From positions 11,614 to 30,368 of the forward strand of contig DKEX01000026.1 of NCBI GenBank assembly GCA_002452295.1: 18,755 bases of DNA, given 5' to 3'. The notes beneath the pieces were generated by a model that saw only the letters and a list, made by a program, of their open reading frames with translations, was not told the origin of the DNA and ran no database searches. A program made the position numbers and the translations under genes. Within the stretch, counting starts at the first letter, position 1; each line of letters begins with the position of its first letter. The DNA is from Firmicutes bacterium UBA6811 (lineage in GTDB: Bacteria > Bacillota > SHA-98 > UBA4971). This document shows positions 1 to 6,797 of the stretch, piece after piece.

Positions 1-279
1 GCATTACCTCAAGTGCGCCGTCGTCCGGGCGGTCTAGGGCGGACCGATCAGCCCGATTTCGCCGCTCGAAGCTCGAACCGCTTACTGCAAGCGCCATGCG
101 GACCATCTCCATCCGTCGCGTCCCGCCGCTGGTTTCACGGGGTATGTGATGGCGCCCGTGCTGCCGGGACGCTGCAACGAACAAGCTGGGGCGCTGCCGG
201 GGCACGATGATGGTGTTGTAGTCCCCCGATCCGACCGGGATGCATATTATGATCCTGGGAGGAAAGGAGGGCTGATGTC
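1..279. other. Leading non-coding stretch
   Basis: I see no recognisable gene here. The open frames are short, arginine- and proline-rich, and match no family I know. The right end carries the ribosome binding site of the ferritin-like gene. A TATTAT at 245-250 could be a -10 element, but there is no -35 at proper spacing: the nearest candidate, TTGTAG at 216-221, is 23 bases upstream. No promoter is therefore called. Confidence 0.4.
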
Positions 280-810
280 ATGCCCTATACCGGCTTTGCC
301 GATGCTGTTCGAGCAGCGATCGCCGACGAGACACAGGCCGCCCAGCTGTATTCCGAACTTGCAGCGATGGCTCCCAACGCGGCTTTCCGGGCGAGGATAC
401 GGTGTATTGCGTCAGAAGAGCGCCGGCACGCGAGGATCCTGAGTTCCTTCTTGCAGGGCGCCGCCCCGGACACCGTGGGCCCCGACGTATGGGAGACGGA
501 AGGGTGGCAGGACGAAGCAGACGAGGGTGGGACATCCGACGTGACCTGGGGACCTGGCCCCCCTCGACCGCCTGTGCCGCCTGCGCCGCCGCCGGGGCAA
601 CCTGCACCCGGGCCCGTGGTCCCGGGCACGTTCGCCGAAGGGGTGGCGATGGCGATCGAGGGCGAGACCGGCGCGATAAGGGAATACGCGAACCTTGCCG
701 CGCTGGCGCCTGGTCCGGGCGTGCGGGAGAGAATCCTGTGCATTCAAAAGGACGAGATGTATCACAAGGTATCGTTCGAGTTCATGCAGTCGATCATTCG
801 GGCGATGTGA
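280..810 (+). CDS. Ferritin-like protein with two helical hairpins joined by a Pro-rich linker
   Basis: A 176-residue protein built from two similar halves. The first (about 6-58) has E17 in an ADET context and an E47-R-R-H50 motif. The second (about 118-172) repeats the pattern with E129 in an EGET context and E159-M-Y-H162. Glutamate on one helix and ExxH on the next, given twice, is the ligand arrangement of di-iron four-helix ferritin-like/rubrerythrin-like proteins. A likely role is oxidative-stress protection or iron handling in the cytoplasm, though the substrate cannot be read from sequence. The halves are separated by an acidic then proline-rich linker (about 60-117), much longer than the loop of ordinary ferritin-like domains. 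There is no rubredoxin-type CxxC iron centre, so it is not classical rubrerythrin. The ATG at 280 follows an AGGAGG (265-270) at 9-base spacing. It stands alone, followed by a strong hairpin. Confidence 0.8.
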   Translation: MPYTGFADAVRAAIADETQAAQLYSELAAMAPNAAFRARIRCIASEERRHARILSSFLQGAAPDTVGPDVWETEGWQDEADEGGTSDVTWGPGPPRPPVPPAPPPGQPAPGPVVPGTFAEGVAMAIEGETGAIREYANLAALAPGPGVRERILCIQKDEMYHKVSFEFMQSIIRAM

Positions 811-839
811 CGGAACGACTCCTCCCCACGAGTCGGCAG

Positions 840-864
840 GGGTTCCGGCGGTGCGCCGGAACCC
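840..864 (+). terminator. Perfect 11-bp inverted repeat after the ferritin-like gene, possible terminator
   Basis: GGGTTCCGGCG at 840-850 and its exact complement at 854-864 flank a GTG loop, 30 bases after the stop codon. The following bases (gccttgctt) are only weakly T-rich. It could be an intrinsic terminator with a poor U-tract or an mRNA 3' stabilising hairpin. Confidence 0.5.
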
Positions 865-1016
865 GCCTTGCTTACCGGCTCCTTGCTCCCGGCCGGCATG
901 CAACACCCGCGAAACGCCACAACCCGGACATCTATTGCCCCATCGGCGCGCCGCCGCGCCCCGACGCAGCCTGGCATGGCGGAGGATGGTGGGGTGGCGG
1001 GATGGCGGGTGAGTGG

Positions 1017-1045
1017 TTGACACGGATGGGTTCCAGGGATAGAAT
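1017..1045 (+). promoter_or_regulatory. Sigma-A-type promoter of the HAD phosphatase gene
   Basis: TTGACA (1017-1022), a 17-base spacer and TAGAAT (1040-1045) match the consensus at 11 of 12 positions. Transcription should start near 1052, about 50 bases before the TTG start at 1101. The bases just upstream (about 985-1016) are G-rich on this strand. Confidence 0.75.
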
Positions 1046-1100
1046 CTCGACAGGCAACCGCGCGTGTTCGATGGTAGGCCGGGGCGGGGGAGGTGCCGGG

Positions 1101-1751
1101 TTGAGTCTTCGTTGTGTGCTCTTTGACTTCGACTTCACGCTTGCTGATTCGTCGGACCCGATCACAAGGTGCGTTCGACACGCCCTTACAGCGGTGGACG
1201 GGCCAGCCCCCACTGACCATGAGATCCTTCGCACTGTGGGTCTCACGCTTCCTGAGATGTTCCGCCGCCTGGCGCCGGGCCACGATCACGATCGGCTCGC
1301 GGCCCTCTTCATTGAGAAAGCTGAGGAGATCATGGTAGAAGGCACGAAGGTGTACAACGAGGTGCCGGAGGTCCTCGACAGCTTCAAAGCCGCCGGCGTC
1401 ATGACAGGGATCGTCTCCACCAAGCTGAGGCGGAGGATAGAGCGGATCCTCGCTCATTCGGGCCTTCTCCCCGCGTTCGATGTGATAGTGGGCGCCGAGG
1501 ACGTCACGCGTCACAAGCCCCACCCGGACGCTCTTCTACACGCCATGTCAGCACTCGGCGTGGGACGCCACGAGGCGCTTTACGTGGGTGATAGCCTCGT
1601 GGACGCCGAGACGGCGCAGCGTGCAGGGGCGCTCTTCTGCGCAGTGCTGCACGGCATGACATGCCCGGAGGAGTTCAGGCCATACAGCCCCATCTCCGTC
1701 GTGAGCGATCTGCGCGAGATCGTCCCCGTGCTGACAAGGCAGAGCGCGTAG
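1101..1751 (+). CDS. HAD-family phosphatase (phosphoglycolate phosphatase/PpaX-like)
   Basis: A 216-residue haloacid-dehalogenase hydrolase of the Gph/PpaX type, predicted to remove phosphate from a small phosphorylated metabolite such as phosphoglycolate or pyrophosphate. All four HAD motifs are visible: D9-F-D11-F-T13 (nucleophile and acid), S106-T107, K139 in an HKPHPD context, and GD164 with D168 in GDSLVDAE. Residues about 15-85 form the alpha-helical cap. Family members often have Gly between the second Asp and the Thr; Phe here is a tolerated variant. The frame stays open far upstream, but I chose TTG at 1101 because GGGGAGGT lies 6-7 bases before it and the family alignment begins there. 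ATG 1071 is an alternative without a ribosome binding site. The gene converges on the transaldolase gene, 60 bases apart. The exact substrate is not determinable. Confidence 0.85.
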   Translation: MSLRCVLFDFDFTLADSSDPITRCVRHALTAVDGPAPTDHEILRTVGLTLPEMFRRLAPGHDHDRLAALFIEKAEEIMVEGTKVYNEVPEVLDSFKAAGVMTGIVSTKLRRRIERILAHSGLLPAFDVIVGAEDVTRHKPHPDALLHAMSALGVGRHEALYVGDSLVDAETAQRAGALFCAVLHGMTCPEEFRPYSPISVVSDLREIVPVLTRQSA

Positions 1752-1811
1752 CGCTGGCAAGCCCACCCGGCAGGGCACCATCTCCGGCCTGGCTGCGGCG
1801 GCCGCCGCGAG

Positions 1812-2459
1812 TCATTTTCGTGGGATGCCCTCCCAATCTTTCAAGAATCTCGCGATGCCCACGTCTGTGAGCGGGTGTTTCAGCATGCTCATGAGCACCC
1901 CGAAGGGCACGGTCGCGATGTGGGCGCCCGCCCTTGCGGCCTCTATCACGTGCATCGGGTGGCGGATGCTCGCGGCTATGATCTTCGTCGGTATCCCGTG
2001 GATGTCGAATATCTCCGCGATGTCTCTGACGACGGCGAGGCCCTCGTTGCCGACGTCATCCATGCGTCCCACGAACGGGCTTACGTACGTGGCGCCGGCC
2101 GCCGCGGCGAGCAGGGCCTGGGCGGCCGAGAATACCAGCGTCACGTTGGTCCTGATGCCTTCCCCGGAGAGGGTTTTGACCGTCTTCATCCCATCGGGCG
2201 TCATGGGGATCTTGATGACTATGCTGTGATGCCACCCGGCGACATCCCTTGCCTCTTGCACCATTTTATCGGCCTTCAGGCTCACTACCTCGGCGCTGAT
2301 GGGGCCATCCACTATCCCTGCGATCTCACGGAGCACGTCCTCGAAGATGCGTCCCTCGCGGGCTACAAGGGTTGGGTTTGTGGTCACGCCGGATATCACC
2401 CCCATGTCCCATGCTTCGCGGATCTCGTTCACATTCGCGGTATCCAGGAACAATTCCAT
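1812..2459 (-). CDS. tal: Transaldolase, small TalC/fructose-6-phosphate aldolase-like type
   Basis: A 215-residue single-domain TIM-barrel transaldolase, the full length of the short TalC/FSA subfamily. It transfers a dihydroxyacetone unit between sugar phosphates in the non-oxidative pentose phosphate pathway, or cleaves fructose 6-phosphate. Signature stretches are FLDTAN (4-9), GVTTNPTL (24-31) and the Schiff-base lysine K83 in VIKIPMT, which falls at the family's usual position when counting from this start. ATG 2459 has AGGAGG 10 bases upstream. ATG 2465, two codons earlier, has only a 4-base spacer and is the alternative. The gene lies 116 bases downstream of the histidine-phosphatase gene on the same strand, probably one transcription unit. 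TalC transaldolase and the single-substrate aldolase cannot be separated by eye. Confidence 0.9.
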   Translation of the reverse strand: MELFLDTANVNEIREAWDMGVISGVTTNPTLVAREGRIFEDVLREIAGIVDGPISAEVVSLKADKMVQEARDVAGWHHSIVIKIPMTPDGMKTVKTLSGEGIRTNVTLVFSAAQALLAAAAGATYVSPFVGRMDDVGNEGLAVVRDIAEIFDIHGIPTKIIAASIRHPMHVIEAARAGAHIATVPFGVLMSMLKHPLTDVGIARFLKDWEGIPRK

Positions 2460-2493
2460 GACCATGCGCCCTCCTCGTGCTTTCGTCTTTCGT

Positions 2494-2513
2494 CGCCTGC
2501 CTTGCGGCAGGCG
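2494..2513 (-). other. Stem-loop in the leader between phosphatase and transaldolase genes
   Basis: An 8-bp perfect stem, CGCCTGCC/GGCAGGCG, closes a 4-base loop that reads GCAA (GNRA type) in the minus-strand transcript. It is followed by AC/GA-rich bases rather than a T-run, so it is not a terminator. It may be a processing or stabilising structure ahead of the transaldolase ribosome binding site. Confidence 0.35.
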
Positions 2514-2575
2514 GATGCCTCAGGTGCGGGCTCAGAGACTGCTACCATTCTGTCAATTCATACTCAGGCTCAGGC

Positions 2576-3214
2576 TCAGAAGTCCGACGGCGGCTCCGGG
2601 ATCCGGCCGCCTGCAAGGTGACACCTGTCGTTGAGCAGGTGCAGCACGTAGCCGTCGGGACCATGCTCGACGACGTTGATGCAGCACGTGTCCTGGCGAA
2701 TCCGCCAGAACGCCGCGCTGCCAAGCCCCAGGATCCTGAGGAGAACCAGCTTGTTCACCACGCGGTGCGCCACCACGGCCACTGTCTCGCGCCCCGCGTG
2801 GGCGGCGGCGATTCTATCGAGGGCTGCCATGGCCCTGTCGGCAACCATGTCCAGGCTCTCGCCCCCGGGGAATGTGACGGTATGAGGGGCTTTCTGCCAT
2901 GCCTGGAACATCTCGGGGTAGCGCCGGCGGGCCTCTTCCACTGGCAGGCCCTCCCACGCGCCACAGTCGATGTCTGCAAGGCCGTCGACGAGTTGGACCG
3001 CGAGCCCGTGGGGGCGAGCGACCGCGCCGGCGGTCTTGCTCGCTCGCGCGAGAGGGCTCGAGTACACGGCCCGGAGCCTCAGGTGCGCGAGCGCGGCGCC
3101 GGTGGCCTCGGCTTGGGCGATGCCGGTCTCATCGAGGGGGATGTCGGCCCTGCCCCGGAACACTTCTTCCTTGTTCCATTTCGTTTCGCCGTGGCGGATG
3201 AGGACGATCTTCAA
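2576..3214 (-). CDS. Histidine phosphatase (phosphoglycerate mutase-like, CobC/GpmB type)
   Basis: A 212-residue histidine phosphatase superfamily protein. The phospho-histidine motif R7-H8-G9-E10-T is at the N-terminus, with R57 in SSPLARASKTA, the acid E88 in CGAWEGL and the second histidine H150 in VVAHRVVNK. That is the complete catalytic set. Close families are cofactor-dependent phosphoglycerate-mutase-like phosphatases and alpha-ribazole phosphatase (CobC). No cobalamin genes are nearby, so I give only the general function. Pairing with a transaldolase suggests a sugar-phosphate substrate, which is inference. The start is TTG at 3214, preceded on the minus strand by AAGGTG at 5 bases. 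The length and MKIVLIRHGET beginning fit the family exactly. A promoter lies upstream at 3297-3325. Confidence 0.85.
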   Translation of the reverse strand: MKIVLIRHGETKWNKEEVFRGRADIPLDETGIAQAEATGAALAHLRLRAVYSSPLARASKTAGAVARPHGLAVQLVDGLADIDCGAWEGLPVEEARRRYPEMFQAWQKAPHTVTFPGGESLDMVADRAMAALDRIAAAHAGRETVAVVAHRVVNKLVLLRILGLGSAAFWRIRQDTCCINVVEHGPDGYVLHLLNDRCHLAGGRIPEPPSDF

Positions 3215-3520
3215 CCTGTCACCTTCTCCTCTCCAGTGACTCCTGGTGGCCTGACGCGTTCTGGGTACGTGAATGGTGTGATCGACTCACGACTATATTC
3301 TATCAGGGGCGGCACCGGGACTCAATCCGCGTGGGTGAGCCTGCGATACGGCGCGAATCGGCCCCGGTCCCGATCCTCCCCCCACTAACGGGTGAATCTG
3401 GTAGTACGTGGTAGGACTCCGGCAGCGCGCGGCGAACCAGGACGGAGGGCGCAGGGGATGATGACGACCTTTCCCGGCGCTGATCCCAGGCGCAGCAAAG
3501 TATGCGAGGAGGCCTTAACG
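3215..3520. other. Divergent intergenic region
   Basis: About 306 bases between the divergently transcribed histidine-phosphatase and DUF3006-like genes. It holds the minus-strand promoter and leader of the former, and the ribosome binding site of the latter (AGGAGG, 3507-3512). A CGTGA...TCACG dyad lies in the phosphatase leader (about 3269-3292). I find no convincing plus-strand promoter: TATATT at 3294-3299 has no -35 partner. Confidence 0.4.
3297..3325 (-). promoter_or_regulatory. Promoter for the histidine phosphatase-transaldolase unit
   Basis: Read on the minus strand: TTGAGT (3325-3320), 17 bases, TAGAAT (3302-3297). The -10 matches 5 of 6 positions and the -35 matches 4 of 6. The start would be near 3290, leaving a leader of about 75 bases before the TTG start at 3214. 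Confidence 0.5.
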
Positions 3521-3949
3521 GTGAGAAGGGAACGCGCGGGGCGTGCCACCGCACCCAGGGCGCGCCTCCGGGGGCGCGCCTGGCCGGCGACGGCCGGTAT
3601 CCTGGCAGCGCTGGTCCTGGTGGGCCTGGGTGCCGCAATTCTGGGACGAGCGGTCTGCGGTTCCGGGTGGCTCGCGGCGCCCCCCTGCCGCGTCGCCTGG
3701 ACGGGCGCCGTCGACCGGATCGAGTCAGGGATGGCCGTTATCATCCCTTTTTCAGACGCACCGGGTTCCGCCGCTGGCGAGGCGGGGGCCTCCCCCTGTG
3801 AGGTTGTGGTGCCTGCCAGCCTGCTCCCGGCGGGCATCGGCGAGGGGGGTGTCCTCGACTTCACCGCGACTATGCGCCCTCACAAGGCGAGGTCCCGCAA
3901 GGAGCACCTCGAGGCGCTCATCCTCAGGCTGGACTCCCGACCCCAGTAG
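3521..3949 (+). CDS. Membrane-anchored DUF3006-like protein
   Basis: A 142-residue protein of unknown biochemical role. An arginine-rich N-terminus (about 1-21) precedes one hydrophobic segment (about 22-44), a typical N-in membrane anchor. The extracytoplasmic part carries the pattern of the small DUF3006 domain: a strand ending in VDRIESGMAVI, then VVVPASLLPAG, then GEGGVLDF, and a charged tail that ends in a short helix. DUF3006 proteins are small and widespread in Bacillota, and no enzyme activity is established. The frame is open from 3392, but GTG 3521 has a perfect AGGAGG (3507-3512) 8 bases upstream and puts the basic segment at the N-terminus. ATG 3458, with GGAGGG 8 bases upstream, is a credible alternative. 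Two cysteines (about 46 and 58) flank the anchor exit, and a third lies farther on. Confidence 0.65.
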   Translation: MRRERAGRATAPRARLRGRAWPATAGILAALVLVGLGAAILGRAVCGSGWLAAPPCRVAWTGAVDRIESGMAVIIPFSDAPGSAAGEAGASPCEVVVPASLLPAGIGEGGVLDFTATMRPHKARSRKEHLEALILRLDSRPQ

Positions 3950-4195
3950 CGCCCCCGCGCCAGTTCTCTTTCGCCTGCCGTCTGCATCGCCTGAAATGTG
4001 TCAAGTCCCAGCGTGCTGGAATAGACTGTACCGGGTTTGTACCGCAGATAGCTGGCAGGCGGCCCGCCGTGTCCGCAGGGGCCGCCCGGCTACGTCGGAA
4101 TGGCGGAGACCCCCCAGCCCGTGCCAGGCGATGACATGATGCGGAGGCCGCACACGGGTCGCGCAGCAAGACGAGGCAACCGGGTGATGTGCGGG

Positions 4196-5287
4196 ATGAG
4201 TACTACTCGAATGCATGGTGAGATGAAGGCGCTCATCCTCTCCGGGGGTAGAGGAACTCGCCTGCGCCCGCTCACCTATACCACTGCAAAACAGCTCATC
4301 CCCGTGGCCAACAGGCCCATCCTCCACTTCGTGGTCGAGCAGGTTGCGTCGGCCGGTCTCCGTGATGTGGGCATCATCATCTCCCCGGAGACGGGTGCGC
4401 AGGTCCAGCAAGCGGTGGGCGATGGATCGCACTTCGGGATCCGCGTCACCTACATCCTGCAGGATGTGCCTGCCGGGCTTGCACACGCGGTCAAGACCGC
4501 CAGGGGGTTCCTGGGGCGGTCGAGCTTTCTGATGTTCCTCGGCGACAACCTGATCCAGGGCGGGGTCGGGCCTCTCGTGGAGGAGTTCGCCCGGAGCACC
4601 GCGAGCGCGATGGTCCTGCTGAAGGAGGTCACGGATCCGAGGGCGTTCGGAGTGGTGGTGATCGGCGAGGGCGGCCGTGTCTTGCGGCTTGTGGAAAAGC
4701 CTGCGGATCCGCCGAGCAATCTCGCGCTCGTCGGGGTGTACCTCTTCACCCCTGAAATCCACGAGGCCATCGACATGATAAGACCGTCCTGGAGGGGGGA
4801 ACTAGAGATCACCGATGCCATCGAGCGCCTCCTCCAGAGCGGTCGTAGGGTGCAGGCCAGGGTGCTGGACGGGTGGTGGTTCGACACAGGGAAGAAAGAC
4901 GACATCCTCGAGGCGAACCGGACCGTTCTCGACGAATACGCCCGCCGGTCGGTAGAGGGGAACATCGACGAGAAGAGCCGGATAGTCGGCCGCGTGGAGG
5001 TGGCGCGCACGGCTGTCGTTGCATGCAGCACTATCCGTGGACCTGCGGTCATCGGCGAAGGTGCGACGATCACCGAATGCTTCGTCGGGCCGTTCACCGC
5101 GATCGGCTCGGGGAGTCTGCTGCACCGGGTGGCCATCGAGCACTCCGTTGTGCTGGAATCGTGTATCCTCGAGAACGTACCCCGGGTCGAGGACAGCCTG
5201 GTCGGCCGCAATGCCAGAGTCTCGCGCTCGGGCAGTCGGCGGGCACTCCGGTTGCTTCTCGGAGACGACTCAGAGGTCGTGGTGTAG
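4196..5287 (+). CDS. rfbA: Glucose-1-phosphate thymidylyltransferase, long form
   Basis: First step of dTDP-L-rhamnose synthesis: glucose 1-phosphate + dTTP gives dTDP-glucose + PPi. The N-terminal nucleotidyltransferase domain shows G17-G18-R-G-T-R-L-R-P, K32 in TTAKQLIPV, the metal-binding D117 in FLGDN, and E167-K168-P169. After about residue 245 come hexapeptide-like strands of a left-handed beta-helix (repeated I/V-G-x-x-A/T patterns). This identifies the long RmlA/StrD-type form of about 355 residues rather than the 290-residue RmlA. The start is uncertain. ATG 4196 has a GGGTGA element 8 bases upstream, and ATG 4211 and ATG 4223 (where the family alignment begins) lack good ribosome binding sites. 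It is the first gene of a four-gene operon, with 31 bases to the next gene. Confidence 0.92.
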   Translation: MSTTRMHGEMKALILSGGRGTRLRPLTYTTAKQLIPVANRPILHFVVEQVASAGLRDVGIIISPETGAQVQQAVGDGSHFGIRVTYILQDVPAGLAHAVKTARGFLGRSSFLMFLGDNLIQGGVGPLVEEFARSTASAMVLLKEVTDPRAFGVVVIGEGGRVLRLVEKPADPPSNLALVGVYLFTPEIHEAIDMIRPSWRGELEITDAIERLLQSGRRVQARVLDGWWFDTGKKDDILEANRTVLDEYARRSVEGNIDEKSRIVGRVEVARTAVVACSTIRGPAVIGEGATITECFVGPFTAIGSGSLLHRVAIEHSVVLESCILENVPRVEDSLVGRNARVSRSGSRRALRLLLGDDSEVVV

Positions 5288-5318
5288 CGAGGAACGGGTT
5301 TCTGAAGGGGGATGTGAG

Positions 5319-5795
5319 ATGGAAGGGGTTATCGAAGGAGCACAAGTTCGCCTGCTGAGATGTATCCCGGATGATCGGGGTTATCTGATGGAACTCTTGC
5401 GCTCCGACTGGCCGGAGTTCGACCGGTTTGGACAGAGTTACGTCACAGCATGCTATCCCGGGAGGGTCAAGGCCTGGCACTGTCACAGGAGACAATGCGA
5501 TTACCTGGCGTGCATCGCCGGCATGGCGAAGGTCGTCATGTACGACCCCAGGGAAGACAGCCCGACACGCGGGCAGGTGAACGTGTTTCACATGGGGATG
5601 CTCAACCCCGTCCTGCTGAAGATTCCTCCCGGGGTTTACCATGGCTTTGCCGCTCAAGGGGACGAGACAGCCCTCGTCGTGGACTATCCCACCGAGCTGT
5701 ATAACTACGAGGAACCCGACGAGGTTCGCCTGCCTTACGATGACCCGAGTGTACCATACTCCTGGGACGCCCGTGATGGGCGGAGAACGCTGTGA
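5319..5795 (+). CDS. rfbC: dTDP-4-dehydrorhamnose 3,5-epimerase-like cupin
   Basis: A 158-residue cupin of the RmlC family, which epimerises dTDP-4-keto-6-deoxyglucose at C3 and C5. RmlC features present are DDRGYLMEL (18-26), H54 at the place of the catalytic histidine, and the IPPGVYHGF strand (H108). A C-terminal ELYNYEEPDE, where RmlC has a tyrosine near YYAPEHE, precedes the final DDPSVPYSW. Canonical RmlC reads RGLHYQ around the catalytic His. Here it is KAWHCH, and the protein is about 25 residues shorter than Salmonella RmlC. It therefore belongs to a short divergent branch; a sugar 3,4-ketoisomerase-type cupin cannot be excluded. Its place between rfbA and rfbD supports the epimerase role. 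ATG 5319 follows an AAGGGGG element 7-8 bases upstream. Confidence 0.82.
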   Translation: MEGVIEGAQVRLLRCIPDDRGYLMELLRSDWPEFDRFGQSYVTACYPGRVKAWHCHRRQCDYLACIAGMAKVVMYDPREDSPTRGQVNVFHMGMLNPVLLKIPPGVYHGFAAQGDETALVVDYPTELYNYEEPDEVRLPYDDPSVPYSWDARDGRRTL

Positions 5796-5813
5796 GGGGT
5801 GGCGTGGGGCGAT

Positions 5814-6797
5814 ATGAGGATCCTCATCACAGGCGCGAAGGGACGGGTTGGTCGTGACATGGTCCTTGAGCTCGCGCGTCGCCGACACGAGGTCATAGCC
5901 CTTGGCCGCGAGGATCTCGACGTCACGGATCTCCCGGCTGTACGACGGTGCTTTACCGCCTGGCGTCCCGATGTGGTCGTCAACTGCGCTGCGTACACCA
6001 ATGCGGACGACGCCGAAAGGGAGAGAGAGGCGGCACTTGCCACCAATGCCCTCGGGGCGCGGAATGTTGCGATCTCATGCAGGGAGGCCAGGACCGTGCT
6101 GCTCCATTTCAGCACGGACTACGTGTTTGACGGGGAGAAGAGCGAGCCTTACACGATCTGGGACTCCCCCGCGCCCCTGAACATATACGGCGTTAGCAAG
6201 ATGTGGGGCGAGAACTTCGTGAGGTCGTTACTTGACGAGCACTACGTGGTCCGCGCGAGCTGGCTCTTCGCGTCCCACGGGAGGAACTTCGTCGAGACGA
6301 TGCTTCGGCTGGGCGGCGCCTCCGGACCGAATCGCTCCCCGGGCCAGCCGTGCGCCTCTACGGTGTCGACGGGACTCCCCGTCGTGCCCGTGGTCACGGA
6401 TCAGTGCGGGTCACCAACATACGCGGTGGATCTTGCGAAGGCATGCGCCGACCTTCTCGAGACAGGGTGCTTCGGCACATACCATGTGACGAATCACGGG
6501 ACGGTCACGCGGTACGAGTTCGCCAGGGCCATATTCGAAATGGCCGGCCTCGCGGTGGACGTGAGGCCGGCGAGATCGGAGGCGTTTCCCGGAACCGCCA
6601 GGCGCCCGCGGAATTCTGCGCTGGACCCGTTCCCGCTCCATGAAACGATAGGCTATCTTCTGCCGCCGTGGCAGGACGCTCTCAAGCGGTACCTCGGGCA
6701 TAGGGATCCGGGAACGCAGGCGGACCGGCCCACGAAACCTGTGGGACATGCAGCAGGTGGCTTGTGGCCGAGAGAACAGGAGGAACTCGCGACGTGA
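5814..6797 (+). CDS. rfbD: dTDP-4-dehydrorhamnose reductase
   Basis: Final NADPH-dependent reduction to dTDP-L-rhamnose. A 327-residue extended short-chain dehydrogenase with an N-terminal GAKGRVG Rossmann loop, VVNCAAYTNADDAE, the STDYVFDG block, and Y125-xxx-K129 as catalytic pair. Two oddities stand out. Between MLRLG (to about 167) and VVTDQCGSPTYA (from about 193) there are roughly 17 more residues than usual, Pro/Ser/Gly-rich. The protein also carries a C-terminal tail of about 30 residues after the usual end near DALKRYL. I chose ATG 5814, where the family begins; GTG 5799, five codons earlier, is also in frame. The stop overlaps the rfbB start in a GTGA tetranucleotide (6794-6797), indicating translational coupling. 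Confidence 0.9.
   Translation: MRILITGAKGRVGRDMVLELARRRHEVIALGREDLDVTDLPAVRRCFTAWRPDVVVNCAAYTNADDAEREREAALATNALGARNVAISCREARTVLLHFSTDYVFDGEKSEPYTIWDSPAPLNIYGVSKMWGENFVRSLLDEHYVVRASWLFASHGRNFVETMLRLGGASGPNRSPGQPCASTVSTGLPVVPVVTDQCGSPTYAVDLAKACADLLETGCFGTYHVTNHGTVTRYEFARAIFEMAGLAVDVRPARSEAFPGTARRPRNSALDPFPLHETIGYLLPPWQDALKRYLGHRDPGTQADRPTKPVGHAAGGLWPREQEELAT

Noticed and set aside
402..1100. Long in-frame extension ahead of the HAD phosphatase, giving a 449-residue protein
   Set aside because: It overlaps the ferritin-like gene, a hairpin and the promoter at 1017-1045. The HAD family begins at 1101, where a ribosome binding site is present.
1795..1808. 14-bp GC palindrome between the convergent HAD and transaldolase genes, considered as a bidirectional terminator
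   Set aside because: There is no loop without breaking pairs and no T-run on the plus strand before the transaldolase stop. GC-rich palindromes are common in this DNA.
3999..4004. TTGACA on the minus strand upstream of rfbA
   Set aside because: No -10 element follows at 16-18 bases on that strand, and no minus-strand gene would be served.
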